Part shown: one piece after another, positions 25,981 to 34,984 of the stretch
Numbering within the stretch: position 1 is the first letter of the stretch
Layout of the letters: the number at the start of each line of letters is the position of its first letter
DNA from: Actinomycetales bacterium
GTDB taxonomy: Bacteria > Actinomycetota > Actinomycetes > S36-B12
NCBI GenBank assembly: GCA_018970765.1
Contig: JAGWVT010000004.1
Location: forward strand, 1-64,000
Length of the DNA stretch: 64,000 bases
Direction of reading: 5' to 3'
Notes under the pieces: generated by a model
Told to the model about the DNA's origin: nothing
Seen by the model: only the letters and a program-made list of their open reading frames with translations
Database searches by the model: none
Program-made: the position numbers and the translations under genes

Positions 25981-27137
25981 CGCCAAACTTCCGCGAGCAA
26001 TCGCTCCCAGCGATCCAATGTCACTTCGAGCTTTCGGTCTTCGACGGATCGTCGCGCCGCATCACCGAGTCCATTGCGCAGCTGCGTATCGCGCAGCACG
26101 ACATCAAGTGCTTCAGCGAGCCGAACCGGATCACCGGCTCGTACCAGCACTCCATTGACATCGGGTTTCACGAGGTCCCGCACACCCGCCGAGCAGTCCG
26201 TCGCAACGCAGGCAAGCCCCGTAGCCATCGCTTCCACCAATGCCAGCGGTGAACCTTCACTCAACGACGGCAGTACATGAACAGCCGCTGCCTGCAGCGC
26301 CGCCTCTGGGTCGGCAACGGGGTCCATCACGCGCACACGGGTCAGCTCCGCTACTCGCCCGGCCACTTGCTCGGCCTGCGGGCCAGTGCCGTAGATGATC
26401 AGCTCCCACTCAGGGTGCTTGGTAGCGATACGCGACCAGGCGTCTAACAACACCAAGGGTCCCTTTTCCACAGCAAGGCGACCAAGGAACACGACCTTTT
26501 GTGAATTACCTGCTGCCTGCACGGCTGGCCAATGAGCAATGGGGTTGGTCATCGTGATGGTGTGTGGCAGCCCTGCTGCGATAAAGGCCCGACGGTCTTC
26601 GTCGCAAAGCGCGGTCACCACATCGACCTCGGCGTACGAGCGCTGCAGGCGAATCAGATCACGTCCGGTGGCAGCGGCCCGGTAGGAGGCGTGGTACTGG
26701 CCGATGGTGCGCCAGGCACGTGGATCGAACTGCCGCTTGGGAACCTCGCGCAGGTGCTCCATTGCCCACACCTGTGCGGTGACAACGATACCCGGGGGTC
26801 CATCGGTGAGCAGCTCGCCGAGTTTCGCCACTGCGTCATCACGCATCCGTTGCCGGTCAGCCTGCCTAGCGCGAAACGCTCGACCGAGCCGCGTGCGCAT
26901 ACCCGACCCGGGAATCGGCGGTGGCAGTGGCTGATCCAGCAGCGTCACCTGGCGATAGGACGCTGCACCCTCATGGGATTGACCCAGGAAGCCATCCTGG
27001 ACTGGGACGATGCCGACTGCCGTCACATCATGACCGCGTTCGGCCAGTCCCTGCGCCAGCGTGTCGACCACTCGCTGCGCGCCACCTAACTCCTGAATGT
27101 TGTTCGCCATGAACACCACGCGACGGCGCTGCGACAT
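25977..27137 (-). CDS. family 4 glycosyltransferase (GT-B)
   Basis: 386 residues from ATG 27137. N-terminal GT-B strand VVFMANNIQELGGAQRVVDTLA carries the GG loop; the second Rossmann domain has VVFLGRLAVEKGPLVLLDAW and the nucleotide-sugar motif HVLPSLSEGSPLALVEAMATGLA (E-x7-E). These are GT4 features (retaining transferases using UDP- or GDP-sugars). The open frame continues 73 codons upstream into the preceding gene but with non-family sequence, and the chosen ATG is 13 bases after that gene's stop. It is likely to add a sugar to the surface polymer. Confidence 0.88.
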   Translation of the reverse strand: MSQRRRVVFMANNIQELGGAQRVVDTLAQGLAERGHDVTAVGIVPVQDGFLGQSHEGAASYRQVTLLDQPLPPPIPGSGMRTRLGRAFRARQADRQRMRDDAVAKLGELLTDGPPGIVVTAQVWAMEHLREVPKRQFDPRAWRTIGQYHASYRAAATGRDLIRLQRSYAEVDVVTALCDEDRRAFIAAGLPHTITMTNPIAHWPAVQAAGNSQKVVFLGRLAVEKGPLVLLDAWSRIATKHPEWELIIYGTGPQAEQVAGRVAELTRVRVMDPVADPEAALQAAAVHVLPSLSEGSPLALVEAMATGLACVATDCSAGVRDLVKPDVNGVLVRAGDPVRLAEALDVVLRDTQLRNGLGDAARRSVEDRKLEVTLDRWERLLAEVWR

Positions 27138-27150
27138 CAGGTGCTCGATC

Positions 27151-29988
27151 TCATGGGAGAGGCCGCTGCAGGGCCGCGAGCGCAGTCCTGGCAATAGTGG
27201 CGTCGATTGGCCCGGCGAGCATGGCAAGTGACCTGCGCCCTGCGCGCAATTCGTCGGCCCACGCAGCGCTGCGTGCTGGAAGCCACTGACGCACCAGCTC
27301 GACGAGTGCTTCAGGCGACCGGGCAATAGGAGCGGCTTGCGCGAGGTCCCAGGCATAGCCGGGTGTGCGACTCAAGGGTTCGATGCCTGCAGGCAGGTCG
27401 GCCGGATCCACGACTACTAGCGGTCGGTCGGCAACCGCGGCGTCGACGATCCAGTTCGAGGCATCTGTGATGAACAGGTCGCAGCCGGCAATCAGGCCTG
27501 CAACATCGTCGTAGGCACCGAGGTCCAGTGCGGTGTGGCGCAATGCTGGCGGCACCCGTACCGGCCGGCCGTCGGTGCGTCGAATGAGCACGCTGGCCTC
27601 ACCCGCCACCGCCTCGGCAAGCAGTTCCACTCCGATGCCGCCGTCCGGTAAGTCGGGGTGACTTGGAACCACGAGGATGACTGGACGTCCGTCAGGAATC
27701 ACAAATTCGGGTGGTAGCCCGGTGCCTGTTCGCGCGGCAACCTGCTGGGCGAACGGCGAACCTGGGCCAACGCGAGAGCCGGTGAAGTTCAGCGCATCCG
27801 CCAGGTCATGTTCGGCCTGCCCGGATGGCACCAGCAGTGCATCCCATCGACGCACCGAGGCTGGGGCCGGGTCACGTACCGCCTTCGGTGCGCAGACCCA
27901 GGACGGATCATCGCGACCGACGCGCAGCACGGGTGCACCCGTCCACGCTTGCAGGTAGCGCTGACCGCGACCCTTGCGCACACTCAGTGCGATCCCGTGA
28001 TCATCAACCCACCAGCGGGATCGCGCCATCACCCAGTGGTAGGCCAAGGAACGTCGGTCCACGAGTTTCGCCCAGGCCGGGAAGCGCTCCGGCTCACCAC
28101 TATGGATCCAAACTTGACGCAGACTTGGTTCCTGCTGGTGCCAGGCCTCACTGAGCGCCCGGGGTTGTCCGACGAATCGACGACCGTCGCCGGCCGCGAG
28201 CACCACAGTTCCAGCGGTGGGCAGCAATGCGCCCACACGCTGCAGGGCCCACTTCGTGGCCCCCCGGAGCACACCGGGTCCAAGGCGCAGACGTAACCAG
28301 AGTGCGCCGAGCCTTGCCTTCCGCTGACGGATCGCCTGCCAGGTGATTGTGCCTGCGCCTCCCGGCGAAACTCGGATCGCATCAGGGGGCTCCGGCGGCA
28401 ACTGCGGCCAGCGATTGCGTGGAATCACGAATTGAGGTGTCAGCAGGATCGGTGCATGCACTGGTTCGGCAATCTCATACTCCGCAGCGCCCGAAGATTC
28501 CGGCGGTCGAAAGCGCAGCGAGAGAGCGATCGACCCAGTCGCACTCAGCGGCAGCACGGTCCCATCGGTTGCCGCCACAGGTGCACGCCCATGCCAGCGG
28601 TAGGCAGGACCATCCGCAGTCACTGGAGCGTCTACACCTGCTACCCGTTCCCAGGTCAGCGGCACCTGCAGCATGGCGCGATTGGCTGGGCCAAGGAACA
28701 CCAAACGTGCCGAGACCACGCGGTCCAGGTCAGCAAAGGCGTCGACCGTGCCGCCGGTGATCTGCAGGTTGACACCGTCGAAAGCCAACGCACTGACCAA
28801 GTGGCACCAGGGTCGCTGGATCGGGGCGATCGCCGCGACATTGAGCTCCGACGCATCGAGCCACCATCGCGCCGGGAAGCCGCCGAACATCGGGCCCTCG
28901 GCGAGGTGCTCGCAGGCCCACACATCACCCTGATCATCCGTTCGGATTGGCCCATCAATGGCACCAGACCAAGCGAGGTACCGCATGGCACTTCGCACAC
29001 CCTCGAGATCGCCGAGCAGGAGGTGGTAGACGGCAATACGCAATGGGGCCTGCACGTCTTCGACACTTGTTAGATCCATGTCGCTGACGTAGTCGGCCAA
29101 CTCGCGCATGATCGCCCGGGACTGCAACTCGTCTGCTTCGATCAACGACGCCAGGTGTAGTGACAGGTCGTGGCGAAGGAACTTCGCGTCCTTCACTCGA
29201 CGTAAGTCGGGTCGGTCCAGTGAGCGAAGGCGGGCATCGATGAGTCGATTCACCGCGATGCGGTTGGCAGCATTGCGAGCTTCGGTTCGACGCTGGGTGA
29301 TGGATGGCGCATCGCTGAGGCGTTCCACGTACCAGCGATACACACTCTGCTCAAGCACGACGATGCGCTGCGCGAGCGCATAGGCCTCCATGGTGAAGAG
29401 TTGGTCTTCGTAGAGCACGCCTTCCGGAAAGCGCAGCCCGTGGCGCTGAAGGAATTCCCGGCGGTAGATCTTGTTGACGCTGATTGTGTCGGCGATGAGT
29501 TCCGGACGTTCCATGATCGTGTCGAGAACCGCAGGCTCATGAAGGTCGGCATGCCACCTGCGCACCTTGCCGGTTCGCACGTCGACTCGGTCTGCAACAC
29601 CGCAGCCAAGGTCAGCGTCCGCCTCCTCCACCGCCCAGAGCAGGTTCTTGGCAGCATGCCGTTCAAAGACATCATCGGAGTCGCAGAACATCACCCAGGT
29701 ACCGCGAGCCTCTTCGATTCCACGGTTGCGCGGCGCACTGCACCCACCTGAGTTCTCCTGCAGGCATACGTACCTGATGCGGGAGTCCTTGGCCATTGCA
29801 GCGGCAACGACCGATGCAGTGTCATCCGTCGAGGCGTCGTCCACGACGATAATCTCGAGATTCCGCAATGTCTGAGCCGCCAAAGAACGCAGGGCGCGCG
29901 GCAGGCGCTTGGCGTCGTTGTAAGAGATCAGCACAACCGAAACGTCGGGGTGCTGGTCCTGCTCGCTTTGGCTCGCCGCACCGACCAT
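27151..29988 (-). CDS. GT2 glycosyltransferase fused to a CDP-glycerol glycerophosphotransferase-like domain
   Basis: 945 residues. Residues about 12-250 are a GT2 domain: VSVVLISYNDAKRLPRALRS, EIIVVDDASTDDT and the FCDSDDVF metal motif (102-106). The middle, about 330-560, is beta-rich and resembles the linker of TagF/Wcb-type bifunctional proteins. The C-terminal part, about 600-945, is TagF-like with ILVVPSHP, and FITDASNW (842-845) where TagF has DxSS. The second Ser is Asn here, so polymerase activity is uncertain. Actinobacterial wall teichoic acid loci often encode such GT2/glycerophosphotransferase fusions. The ATG at 29988 is preceded by an AGGATGGGG site and, just before it, a strong hairpin (separate entry). 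Confidence 0.83.
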   Translation of the reverse strand: MVGAASQSEQDQHPDVSVVLISYNDAKRLPRALRSLAAQTLRNLEIIVVDDASTDDTASVVAAAMAKDSRIRYVCLQENSGGCSAPRNRGIEEARGTWVMFCDSDDVFERHAAKNLLWAVEEADADLGCGVADRVDVRTGKVRRWHADLHEPAVLDTIMERPELIADTISVNKIYRREFLQRHGLRFPEGVLYEDQLFTMEAYALAQRIVVLEQSVYRWYVERLSDAPSITQRRTEARNAANRIAVNRLIDARLRSLDRPDLRRVKDAKFLRHDLSLHLASLIEADELQSRAIMRELADYVSDMDLTSVEDVQAPLRIAVYHLLLGDLEGVRSAMRYLAWSGAIDGPIRTDDQGDVWACEHLAEGPMFGGFPARWWLDASELNVAAIAPIQRPWCHLVSALAFDGVNLQITGGTVDAFADLDRVVSARLVFLGPANRAMLQVPLTWERVAGVDAPVTADGPAYRWHGRAPVAATDGTVLPLSATGSIALSLRFRPPESSGAAEYEIAEPVHAPILLTPQFVIPRNRWPQLPPEPPDAIRVSPGGAGTITWQAIRQRKARLGALWLRLRLGPGVLRGATKWALQRVGALLPTAGTVVLAAGDGRRFVGQPRALSEAWHQQEPSLRQVWIHSGEPERFPAWAKLVDRRSLAYHWVMARSRWWVDDHGIALSVRKGRGQRYLQAWTGAPVLRVGRDDPSWVCAPKAVRDPAPASVRRWDALLVPSGQAEHDLADALNFTGSRVGPGSPFAQQVAARTGTGLPPEFVIPDGRPVILVVPSHPDLPDGGIGVELLAEAVAGEASVLIRRTDGRPVRVPPALRHTALDLGAYDDVAGLIAGCDLFITDASNWIVDAAVADRPLVVVDPADLPAGIEPLSRTPGYAWDLAQAAPIARSPEALVELVRQWLPARSAAWADELRAGRRSLAMLAGPIDATIARTALAALQRPLP

Positions 29989-29998
29989 GGCCCCATCC

Positions 29999-30028
29999 TG
30001 CCGGGCCCGGACTTGCCGGGCCCGGACT
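29999..30028 (-). repeat. perfect 2 x 15-bp tandem repeat able to form a GC hairpin
   Basis: TGCCGGGCCCGGACT occurs twice in a row (29999-30013, 30014-30028) in the 46-base gap between two glycosyltransferase genes. Each unit contains the self-complementary CCGGGCCCGG (30001-30010 and 30016-30025), so in RNA the two copies can pair as a 10-bp all-GC stem with a five-base loop. On the minus strand the stem ends directly before the AGGATGGGG ribosome-binding site of the GT2/TagF-like gene. Confidence 0.8.
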
Positions 30029-30034
30029 TGCGGC

Positions 30035-30991
30035 CTAAAGCTCCCGCACCACGTCGATCAGGACGTCGACCCGGGCCAGGAAGCTGTGGTCGGCGGCTAT
30101 GCGGGCCGCCAACGCCAATCGGTCCGCTCGTTCGGGGAAGTGGCCACGGAAGTCACCACTTACTAGGGGTCGCAGGTCATTGACTGGATTGTCACTGCTG
30201 TAGGTGCGCACGCCGGTTCCGAAGACCTCCGCGAGACCAACGGCTTGGTCGGAGACCACCCGCGCACCACAGGCGACGGCATCGAAAAGGCGATTCGACA
30301 GGAACCCTTGGGCCGCCATATCCGGCCAGTGATCGTTGAGGACCACACCGGCAGCGGCGTAGGCAGCGGGCAGGTCCGGATTGGGCAGGAACTGTCCTTG
30401 GTAGCACTGCTGGGGGATGAGGTCCTGCCAGCCAACGCCGAACACGCTCAAGGAAGCACCGCAGGAAATCGCATCGCGCACGATGGGTCGAAACTGTCCG
30501 CGAGTCGATCCGACGAACAGCACCGAGGCACCGGTGTCCGGGGCGGCCGCATCTGGTCGGAAGCGGTGCGGATTCGTGGCCTGCAGTAGCGGCATTACCG
30601 GTCGACCGAGTGAGGCCGCTCGGGACCAGTGCGCGCTGGCGGCAAAGACTGCGTCGTAGGGCTCGACCTCCGCCTCCTGCACGTCATCCGGGTGGGAGAT
30701 GACCCACAGCAGCCACTTGGTCCGCGCACCTGGCGTCGTACGTGGGACAACAGCTTTGAGTCCGCGCAGGACCAGCACCACATCATCCTGATCGCGTGCC
30801 GGACTGGTTGCCGCCGCGTGATGCACCAGGCGCGCCTGCTGTCCACGTTCCTGCAGCGCGGCGACCAGATCGCGACCGAACCAGGTGTCACCCCATTGCT
30901 CACCCGCCGCACCCTTGGGTGAACTCACCACCACCGACCAGCGCAAACTCCGACTACCGCGACGACGCAGCTGCGCTACCCAACGGCTCAA
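30035..30991 (-). CDS. CgeB-like / GT-B glycosyltransferase
   Basis: 318 residues. The C-terminal half has the GT-B donor-site look: SVLFVGSTRGQFRP, then YAAAGVVLNDHWPDMAAQGFLSNRLFDAVACGA, which matches the CgeB/group 1 glycosyltransferase pattern (N-x-R-x-F-D/E-A). The N-terminal half is shorter than in GT4 enzymes and less conserved. The start overlaps the stop of the upstream GT2 gene by four bases (ATGA). Donor and acceptor unknown; likely part of surface polymer assembly. Confidence 0.78.
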   Translation of the reverse strand: MSRWVAQLRRRGSRSLRWSVVVSSPKGAAGEQWGDTWFGRDLVAALQERGQQARLVHHAAATSPARDQDDVVLVLRGLKAVVPRTTPGARTKWLLWVISHPDDVQEAEVEPYDAVFAASAHWSRAASLGRPVMPLLQATNPHRFRPDAAAPDTGASVLFVGSTRGQFRPIVRDAISCGASLSVFGVGWQDLIPQQCYQGQFLPNPDLPAAYAAAGVVLNDHWPDMAAQGFLSNRLFDAVACGARVVSDQAVGLAEVFGTGVRTYSSDNPVNDLRPLVSGDFRGHFPERADRLALAARIAADHSFLARVDVLIDVVREL

Positions 30992-32010
30992 CGCGGTCCT
31001 CGCAGAAAACCCAACCCCCAGGGGATGTGCATCGCTGGGAACACCAGGGGAAGCCAGGCGGCCTGGAGCACACGAGCACGCGGTGCCTTACCGGCAGCAA
31101 CAACACTGGCCAGGAGGTCGCCAACCAGATACGCGGCGGCCGGCAATAGTCCCAGCCAGGCCCAACGCGACCCGAGCAGCCAGGCGATGCCGGTCGTCAG
31201 CAGTCCGAGCGTCATCACCACCACAGCAATCGGCGCAGCCAGATAGCGAAGCGACAGCGTCGATGGATGGCGGTTGGCCACCTCACGCCGCCAGCGGCCG
31301 TAGTCGTGGTACTGCCGCGCAAGTGCCCGAAGCGAACCGCGCGGCCGGTAGGTCACCTGCAGTTCTGGGGTGAACCACACGACGCCACCGCTGGCCCGGA
31401 TGCGCAGGTTCAGTTCCCAATCCTGCGCCCGTACCATGCGCTCGTCGAATCCCCCGACGCGATCCAGCGCCGCACGTTGAAAGCAACCCAGGTACACGGT
31501 GAGCGCTGGTCCGGCCTGGCCACCGACATGGAAGGCGGCACCGCCGACGCCGAATCGCGAGGTCATGGCACGTGCGACCGCGCACTCGAAATTCGTGGTG
31601 CCCTCTGCAGCCATGATGCCGCCCACGTTGTCGGCGCCTGTTTGGTGCAGGATCCGCACGGCCGTGCCTACGTAGTCACGAGGGATCATCGCGTGACCAT
31701 CCACACGCACCACGACTTCTCCAGAGCTGACCGATATCGCGGCGTTGAGCCCGGCCGGGGTAGCTCCAGTCGGGTTGTTGACCACCCGCACTCGGGTATC
31801 ACGTTCCGCCAACGTCGCCGCAACCTGTGCGGTGCGGTCAGTGGACGGGCCCACGGCAATGACGACTTCCAACGCTCCGGGGTAGTCCTGGTCGAGGATC
31901 TGCGCCACGGCGGCCGGTAGGTGACGTTCTTCATTGATCACCGGCATGACAACAGAAACCTTGGGCAGCGACAAGTCGGCTGTCGAGCTGGTTGGTTTCT
32001 TGCTACTCAT
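30988..32010 (-). CDS. membrane-anchored family 2 glycosyltransferase (ExoA-like)
   Basis: 340 residues. GT2 domain at about 15-235 with VSVVMPVINEERHLPAAV, NPTGATPAGLNAAI and the VVVRVDGHAMIP metal motif. A QDWELNLRIRASGG segment is the ED-x-E-like acceptor motif. Two or three hydrophobic helices end the protein (about 245-320), as in succinoglycan ExoA-type transferases. The ATG at 32010 lies in the second copy of a 16-base tandem duplication that also holds the stop of the upstream gene. Confidence 0.87.
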   Translation of the reverse strand: MSSKKPTSSTADLSLPKVSVVMPVINEERHLPAAVAQILDQDYPGALEVVIAVGPSTDRTAQVAATLAERDTRVRVVNNPTGATPAGLNAAISVSSGEVVVRVDGHAMIPRDYVGTAVRILHQTGADNVGGIMAAEGTTNFECAVARAMTSRFGVGGAAFHVGGQAGPALTVYLGCFQRAALDRVGGFDERMVRAQDWELNLRIRASGGVVWFTPELQVTYRPRGSLRALARQYHDYGRWRREVANRHPSTLSLRYLAAPIAVVVMTLGLLTTGIAWLLGSRWAWLGLLPAAAYLVGDLLASVVAAGKAPRARVLQAAWLPLVFPAMHIPWGLGFLRGPR

Positions 32011-32032
32011 CGCGTGTGCTACTCATCGCGTG
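32001..32032 (-). repeat. perfect 2 x 16-bp tandem duplication across a stop/start junction
   Basis: TGCTACTCATCGCGTG is repeated exactly (32001-32016, 32017-32032). On the minus strand each copy contains ATGA. The copy read first supplies the TGA stop (32023-32025) of the 520-residue glycosyltransferase; the other supplies the ATG (32008-32010) of the ExoA-like gene. A single copy would give an ordinary ATGA overlap, so this looks like a recent duplication that separated two overlapping genes. Confidence 0.88.
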
Positions 32033-33585
32033 CCGAACGCTGGATGCCGAAGTAAGCCCGGCCAACTCGCCGCGACCTTCTTCTCGAAGTGCGCGTCAGC
32101 GACTCGCGCCGTGTGTTCGCCGCCCATCCGGGAGTAGAGGTACCCCAGACCGTGAGTGCGATAGACAAGCCCCCCGGACTGGCGCACCTGTTCCAGCAGC
32201 GCGCGATCAATAGACCGCGGTACCGGACGCCAGCCGCCGACCTGTTGCAGATCCGCGGCAGAGATGAGCATGGTGCCGCCGGCCACGAACAACGCGTACT
32301 TCTCGGCCGGGTACACCGGCCGCAGCACAGTGCGGTCCTGCAGCACTATCCAATCCAAAGCCTTGCCCACTATCTGGGCACCTGAGTAGGTGCGCGCTGT
32401 AACCAGATCCCAAATATGCGACGGGGCGTACCAGTCATCGTCATCTATTTTCGTGATGAGTTCGCCATCGGCTAGTTGACAGGCCCGCTGCATGGCAGCA
32501 CCAAAGACCAGTTCGGCGCCGACTTCCACCAAGCGGACCTGCGCACCCCCACGCCCCACGGCAGCCGTGAGTCGCCGCTGCTGGGGGCCGCTCAGCGAAA
32601 GCCCATGCAGGGCAACGACAACTTCCAGATTCGAATACTCCAGGTCACCGAGTTGGGCAGCAATGCGGTCCAGGTGATCTCGGCGATGCGTCAACATGAC
32701 CGCACTTACCGACGGCCACCGATCCAGCCAGGCCTGGGGTGAATGGGTGCGCAATGCGTTGCGTCGGTCTTGAACGGACTGCCACTGCAGTTCCAGACCA
32801 TCACTGGGAGCCTGCTGCGTCACGACGACGCCGCAGGCTGCCAACTGCTGACGAAGCGGCACTGGAACTGCGCTCGCACCAGTAGTCAGTGCATCGACAG
32901 TAAGCACATCGACATCAAGCAGTGCCCTGACATCACCGCTAGTCAATGGTGCCTGCAGACGTCGCCGACCTGTGGGCAGTGTGACGACGAGTGCGGACCC
33001 CGTCTGATCGAGCATCGCGGAGGCGATGACCGGGGGGCTCGTTCGCAGTGTTCGACCGATCGGCCGATGGACGGTCGGATCGACGAACCAGGTATCGGCC
33101 GTCACCTGGCGTTGCTGCGTCCCGTCCGACGCACTGGGTTCACCGGGAGGGGCAATGACCAGATCGGCGGAGCGCAGGTGCGGATCCGGGTCAGCAGCGT
33201 TCACCCAGGCCACGGATGCCAGCGGTGCCGCCCTAGCCGGCAACCCTGGAGCCAGGGTGACGCGCGCACCTAGACCGATTGGAGCCACGGGTTGCACCAC
33301 CGGAATCAGCGCCAGCAGCACAACACCCAGGTCCAGTGAGCGATCCAGGTCTACGACCACGCGAAGCCCATTGCCCGCGGGACGCACAACCAGGGCGCGA
33401 ACACCGGGCAACTGCGGCTGCCCGACCCAGCCGCGCACGACTACCGGCTCGGCTAGGTGCAAGCTGACCCCGCGAACCTGCTCAGTGCCAAGCGCCGCTA
33501 ACGCCAGCCGGGCGAGGTCGGCTCGAGTGCCGACGCGCAGGCGGCGTCGCCGTAGCCCACGCACCACCGCGGACACCAGCATCAC
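32023..33585 (-). CDS. glycosyltransferase with C-terminal GT2 domain and unknown N-terminal region
   Basis: 520 residues. Residues about 290-500 are GT2: VSAVMLTHRRDHLDRIAAQL, LEVVVALHG and KIDDDDWYAP (DDDD at 381-384, metal binding). The first 285 residues are Arg/Val/Leu-rich with repeated beta-strand patterns and no motif I recognise; they may bind the acceptor or lipid carrier. ATG ATG at the start gives two options one codon apart. It is the first gene of a minus-strand run (33585 down to 25977) and is divergent from ugd, with only about 55 bases between them. Confidence 0.8.
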   Translation of the reverse strand: MMLVSAVVRGLRRRRLRVGTRADLARLALAALGTEQVRGVSLHLAEPVVVRGWVGQPQLPGVRALVVRPAGNGLRVVVDLDRSLDLGVVLLALIPVVQPVAPIGLGARVTLAPGLPARAAPLASVAWVNAADPDPHLRSADLVIAPPGEPSASDGTQQRQVTADTWFVDPTVHRPIGRTLRTSPPVIASAMLDQTGSALVVTLPTGRRRLQAPLTSGDVRALLDVDVLTVDALTTGASAVPVPLRQQLAACGVVVTQQAPSDGLELQWQSVQDRRNALRTHSPQAWLDRWPSVSAVMLTHRRDHLDRIAAQLGDLEYSNLEVVVALHGLSLSGPQQRRLTAAVGRGGAQVRLVEVGAELVFGAAMQRACQLADGELITKIDDDDWYAPSHIWDLVTARTYSGAQIVGKALDWIVLQDRTVLRPVYPAEKYALFVAGGTMLISAADLQQVGGWRPVPRSIDRALLEQVRQSGGLVYRTHGLGYLYSRMGGEHTARVADAHFEKKVAASWPGLLRHPAFGTR

Positions 33586-33640
33586 CCGTGCACCGTAGTC
33601 GTCGGAAAACCTGACCCGAGAACACCGTTACCCTTGCCCG

Positions 33641-34984
33641 GTGTCCGCTACCACTGCCACCGGCTCAGCACCACTTCGACTGTCGGTCATCGGGACCGGC
33701 TATCTGGGTGCCACCCATGCGGCCTGTATGGCCGAACTGGGCTTCGAGGTCATTGGCGTGGACGTGGACCAGGCCAAGGTGGACCGTCTGCAGTCCGGGC
33801 GGGTGCCCTTTTTCGAGCCGGAACTCGAGGAGGTCCTGCAACGCAATCTGCAGGCTGGCCGCCTGCGGTTCACCACCTCGTTCGCCGAAGCCGGTGCCGG
33901 CGCCGACGTGCACTTCATCTGCGTGGGAACCCCGCAGACTCCCGGCGCAAATGCCGCCGATCTGAGTCAGGTGCGCGGGTCGGTCGACGCACTGGCTCCC
34001 CACCTGCAACCTGGTGCCTTGGTTGTCGGCAAGTCCACCGTGCCGGTGGGTACCGCTGATGAACTGGCGAGTCGACTGGCAGCCGCAGCCGGGCCGGATG
34101 TCGAGGTTGCCTGGAATCCGGAGTTCCTGCGCGAGGGCTTCGCCGTTGCCGACACCCTGCGCCCGGATCGACTCGTGATCGGAGTACGCAGTGCGCGCGC
34201 CGAACAAATCCTGCGTGAGGTCTACCAGCCGCTGACCGATCAGGGCGTGCCGCTCCTCGTGATGGATTTTGCGACGGCTGAGCTGGTCAAGGTAGCGGCG
34301 AACTCATTCCTGGCGACGAAGATCTCCTTCATCAACGCCATGGCCGAGGTCTGCGAGGCGGCCGGTGCTGACGTCACCCTGCTGGCCCAAGCGATCGGAT
34401 ACGACCCGCGCATCGGATCCCGGTTCCTGGCAGCCGGGCTGGGCTTCGGGGGCGGCTGCCTGCCCAAGGACATCCGAGCTTTCATGGCTCGCGCCGGTGA
34501 ACTGGGCGCCGAGGAGGCCCTGACGTTCCTGCGTGAGGTGGACAGCATCAACCTGCGTCGGCGTGCCCACACGGTGGACCTCGCCAGGGCGGCACTGGGC
34601 GGATCGCTTGGCGGTCGCACCGTCACCGTGCTGGGTGCGGCATTCAAACCCGACAGTGACGACGTGCGGGACTCCCCGGCGCTCGACGTTGCCGCAACCC
34701 TGCACAACTCCGGTGCACGTGTTGTGGTGCACGATCCCAAGGCGCTGGAGAACGCGGCTCGGGTCTACCCAAATCTCATTTACCAACAGGATCTGATCGC
34801 CGCGTTATCGGACGCCGAACTTGTGCTGCACCTCACCGAATGGCGCGAGTACCGCGACCTGGACCCAGCAACCATCCCCGGCAGCGGCACACGACACTGC
34901 ATCGATGGCCGGAACACCTTGGATCCCCAGCGCTGGCGAGCAGCGGGATGGACCTACCGAGCACTCGGGCGCCCCCTTGCCTGA
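33641..34984 (+). CDS. ugd: UDP-glucose 6-dehydrogenase
   Basis: Oxidises UDP-glucose twice with NAD+ to UDP-glucuronate, a precursor for acidic surface polymers. 447 residues from GTG 33641. N-terminal NAD-binding loop VIGTGYLG (residues 16-23); the middle dimer domain; catalytic Cys273 in GFGGGCLPKDIRAF; and the C-terminal UDP-binding domain with VLGAAFKPDSDDVRDSPAL. GDP-mannose dehydrogenases share this fold, but the FGGGCLPKD context is typical of Ugd. Its position at the end of the glycopolymer cluster suggests that glucuronate is in the polymer. Its stop overlaps the start of the CoA-binding protein. Confidence 0.92.
   Translation: MSATTATGSAPLRLSVIGTGYLGATHAACMAELGFEVIGVDVDQAKVDRLQSGRVPFFEPELEEVLQRNLQAGRLRFTTSFAEAGAGADVHFICVGTPQTPGANAADLSQVRGSVDALAPHLQPGALVVGKSTVPVGTADELASRLAAAAGPDVEVAWNPEFLREGFAVADTLRPDRLVIGVRSARAEQILREVYQPLTDQGVPLLVMDFATAELVKVAANSFLATKISFINAMAEVCEAAGADVTLLAQAIGYDPRIGSRFLAAGLGFGGGCLPKDIRAFMARAGELGAEEALTFLREVDSINLRRRAHTVDLARAALGGSLGGRTVTVLGAAFKPDSDDVRDSPALDVAATLHNSGARVVVHDPKALENAARVYPNLIYQQDLIAALSDAELVLHLTEWREYRDLDPATIPGSGTRHCIDGRNTLDPQRWRAAGWTYRALGRPLA

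Noticed and set aside
29950-30183. Plus-strand frame with LPGPDLPGPDL repeat
   Set aside because: It is created by the 15-base tandem repeat in the spacer and lies antisense to a glycosyltransferase; no start site or family support.
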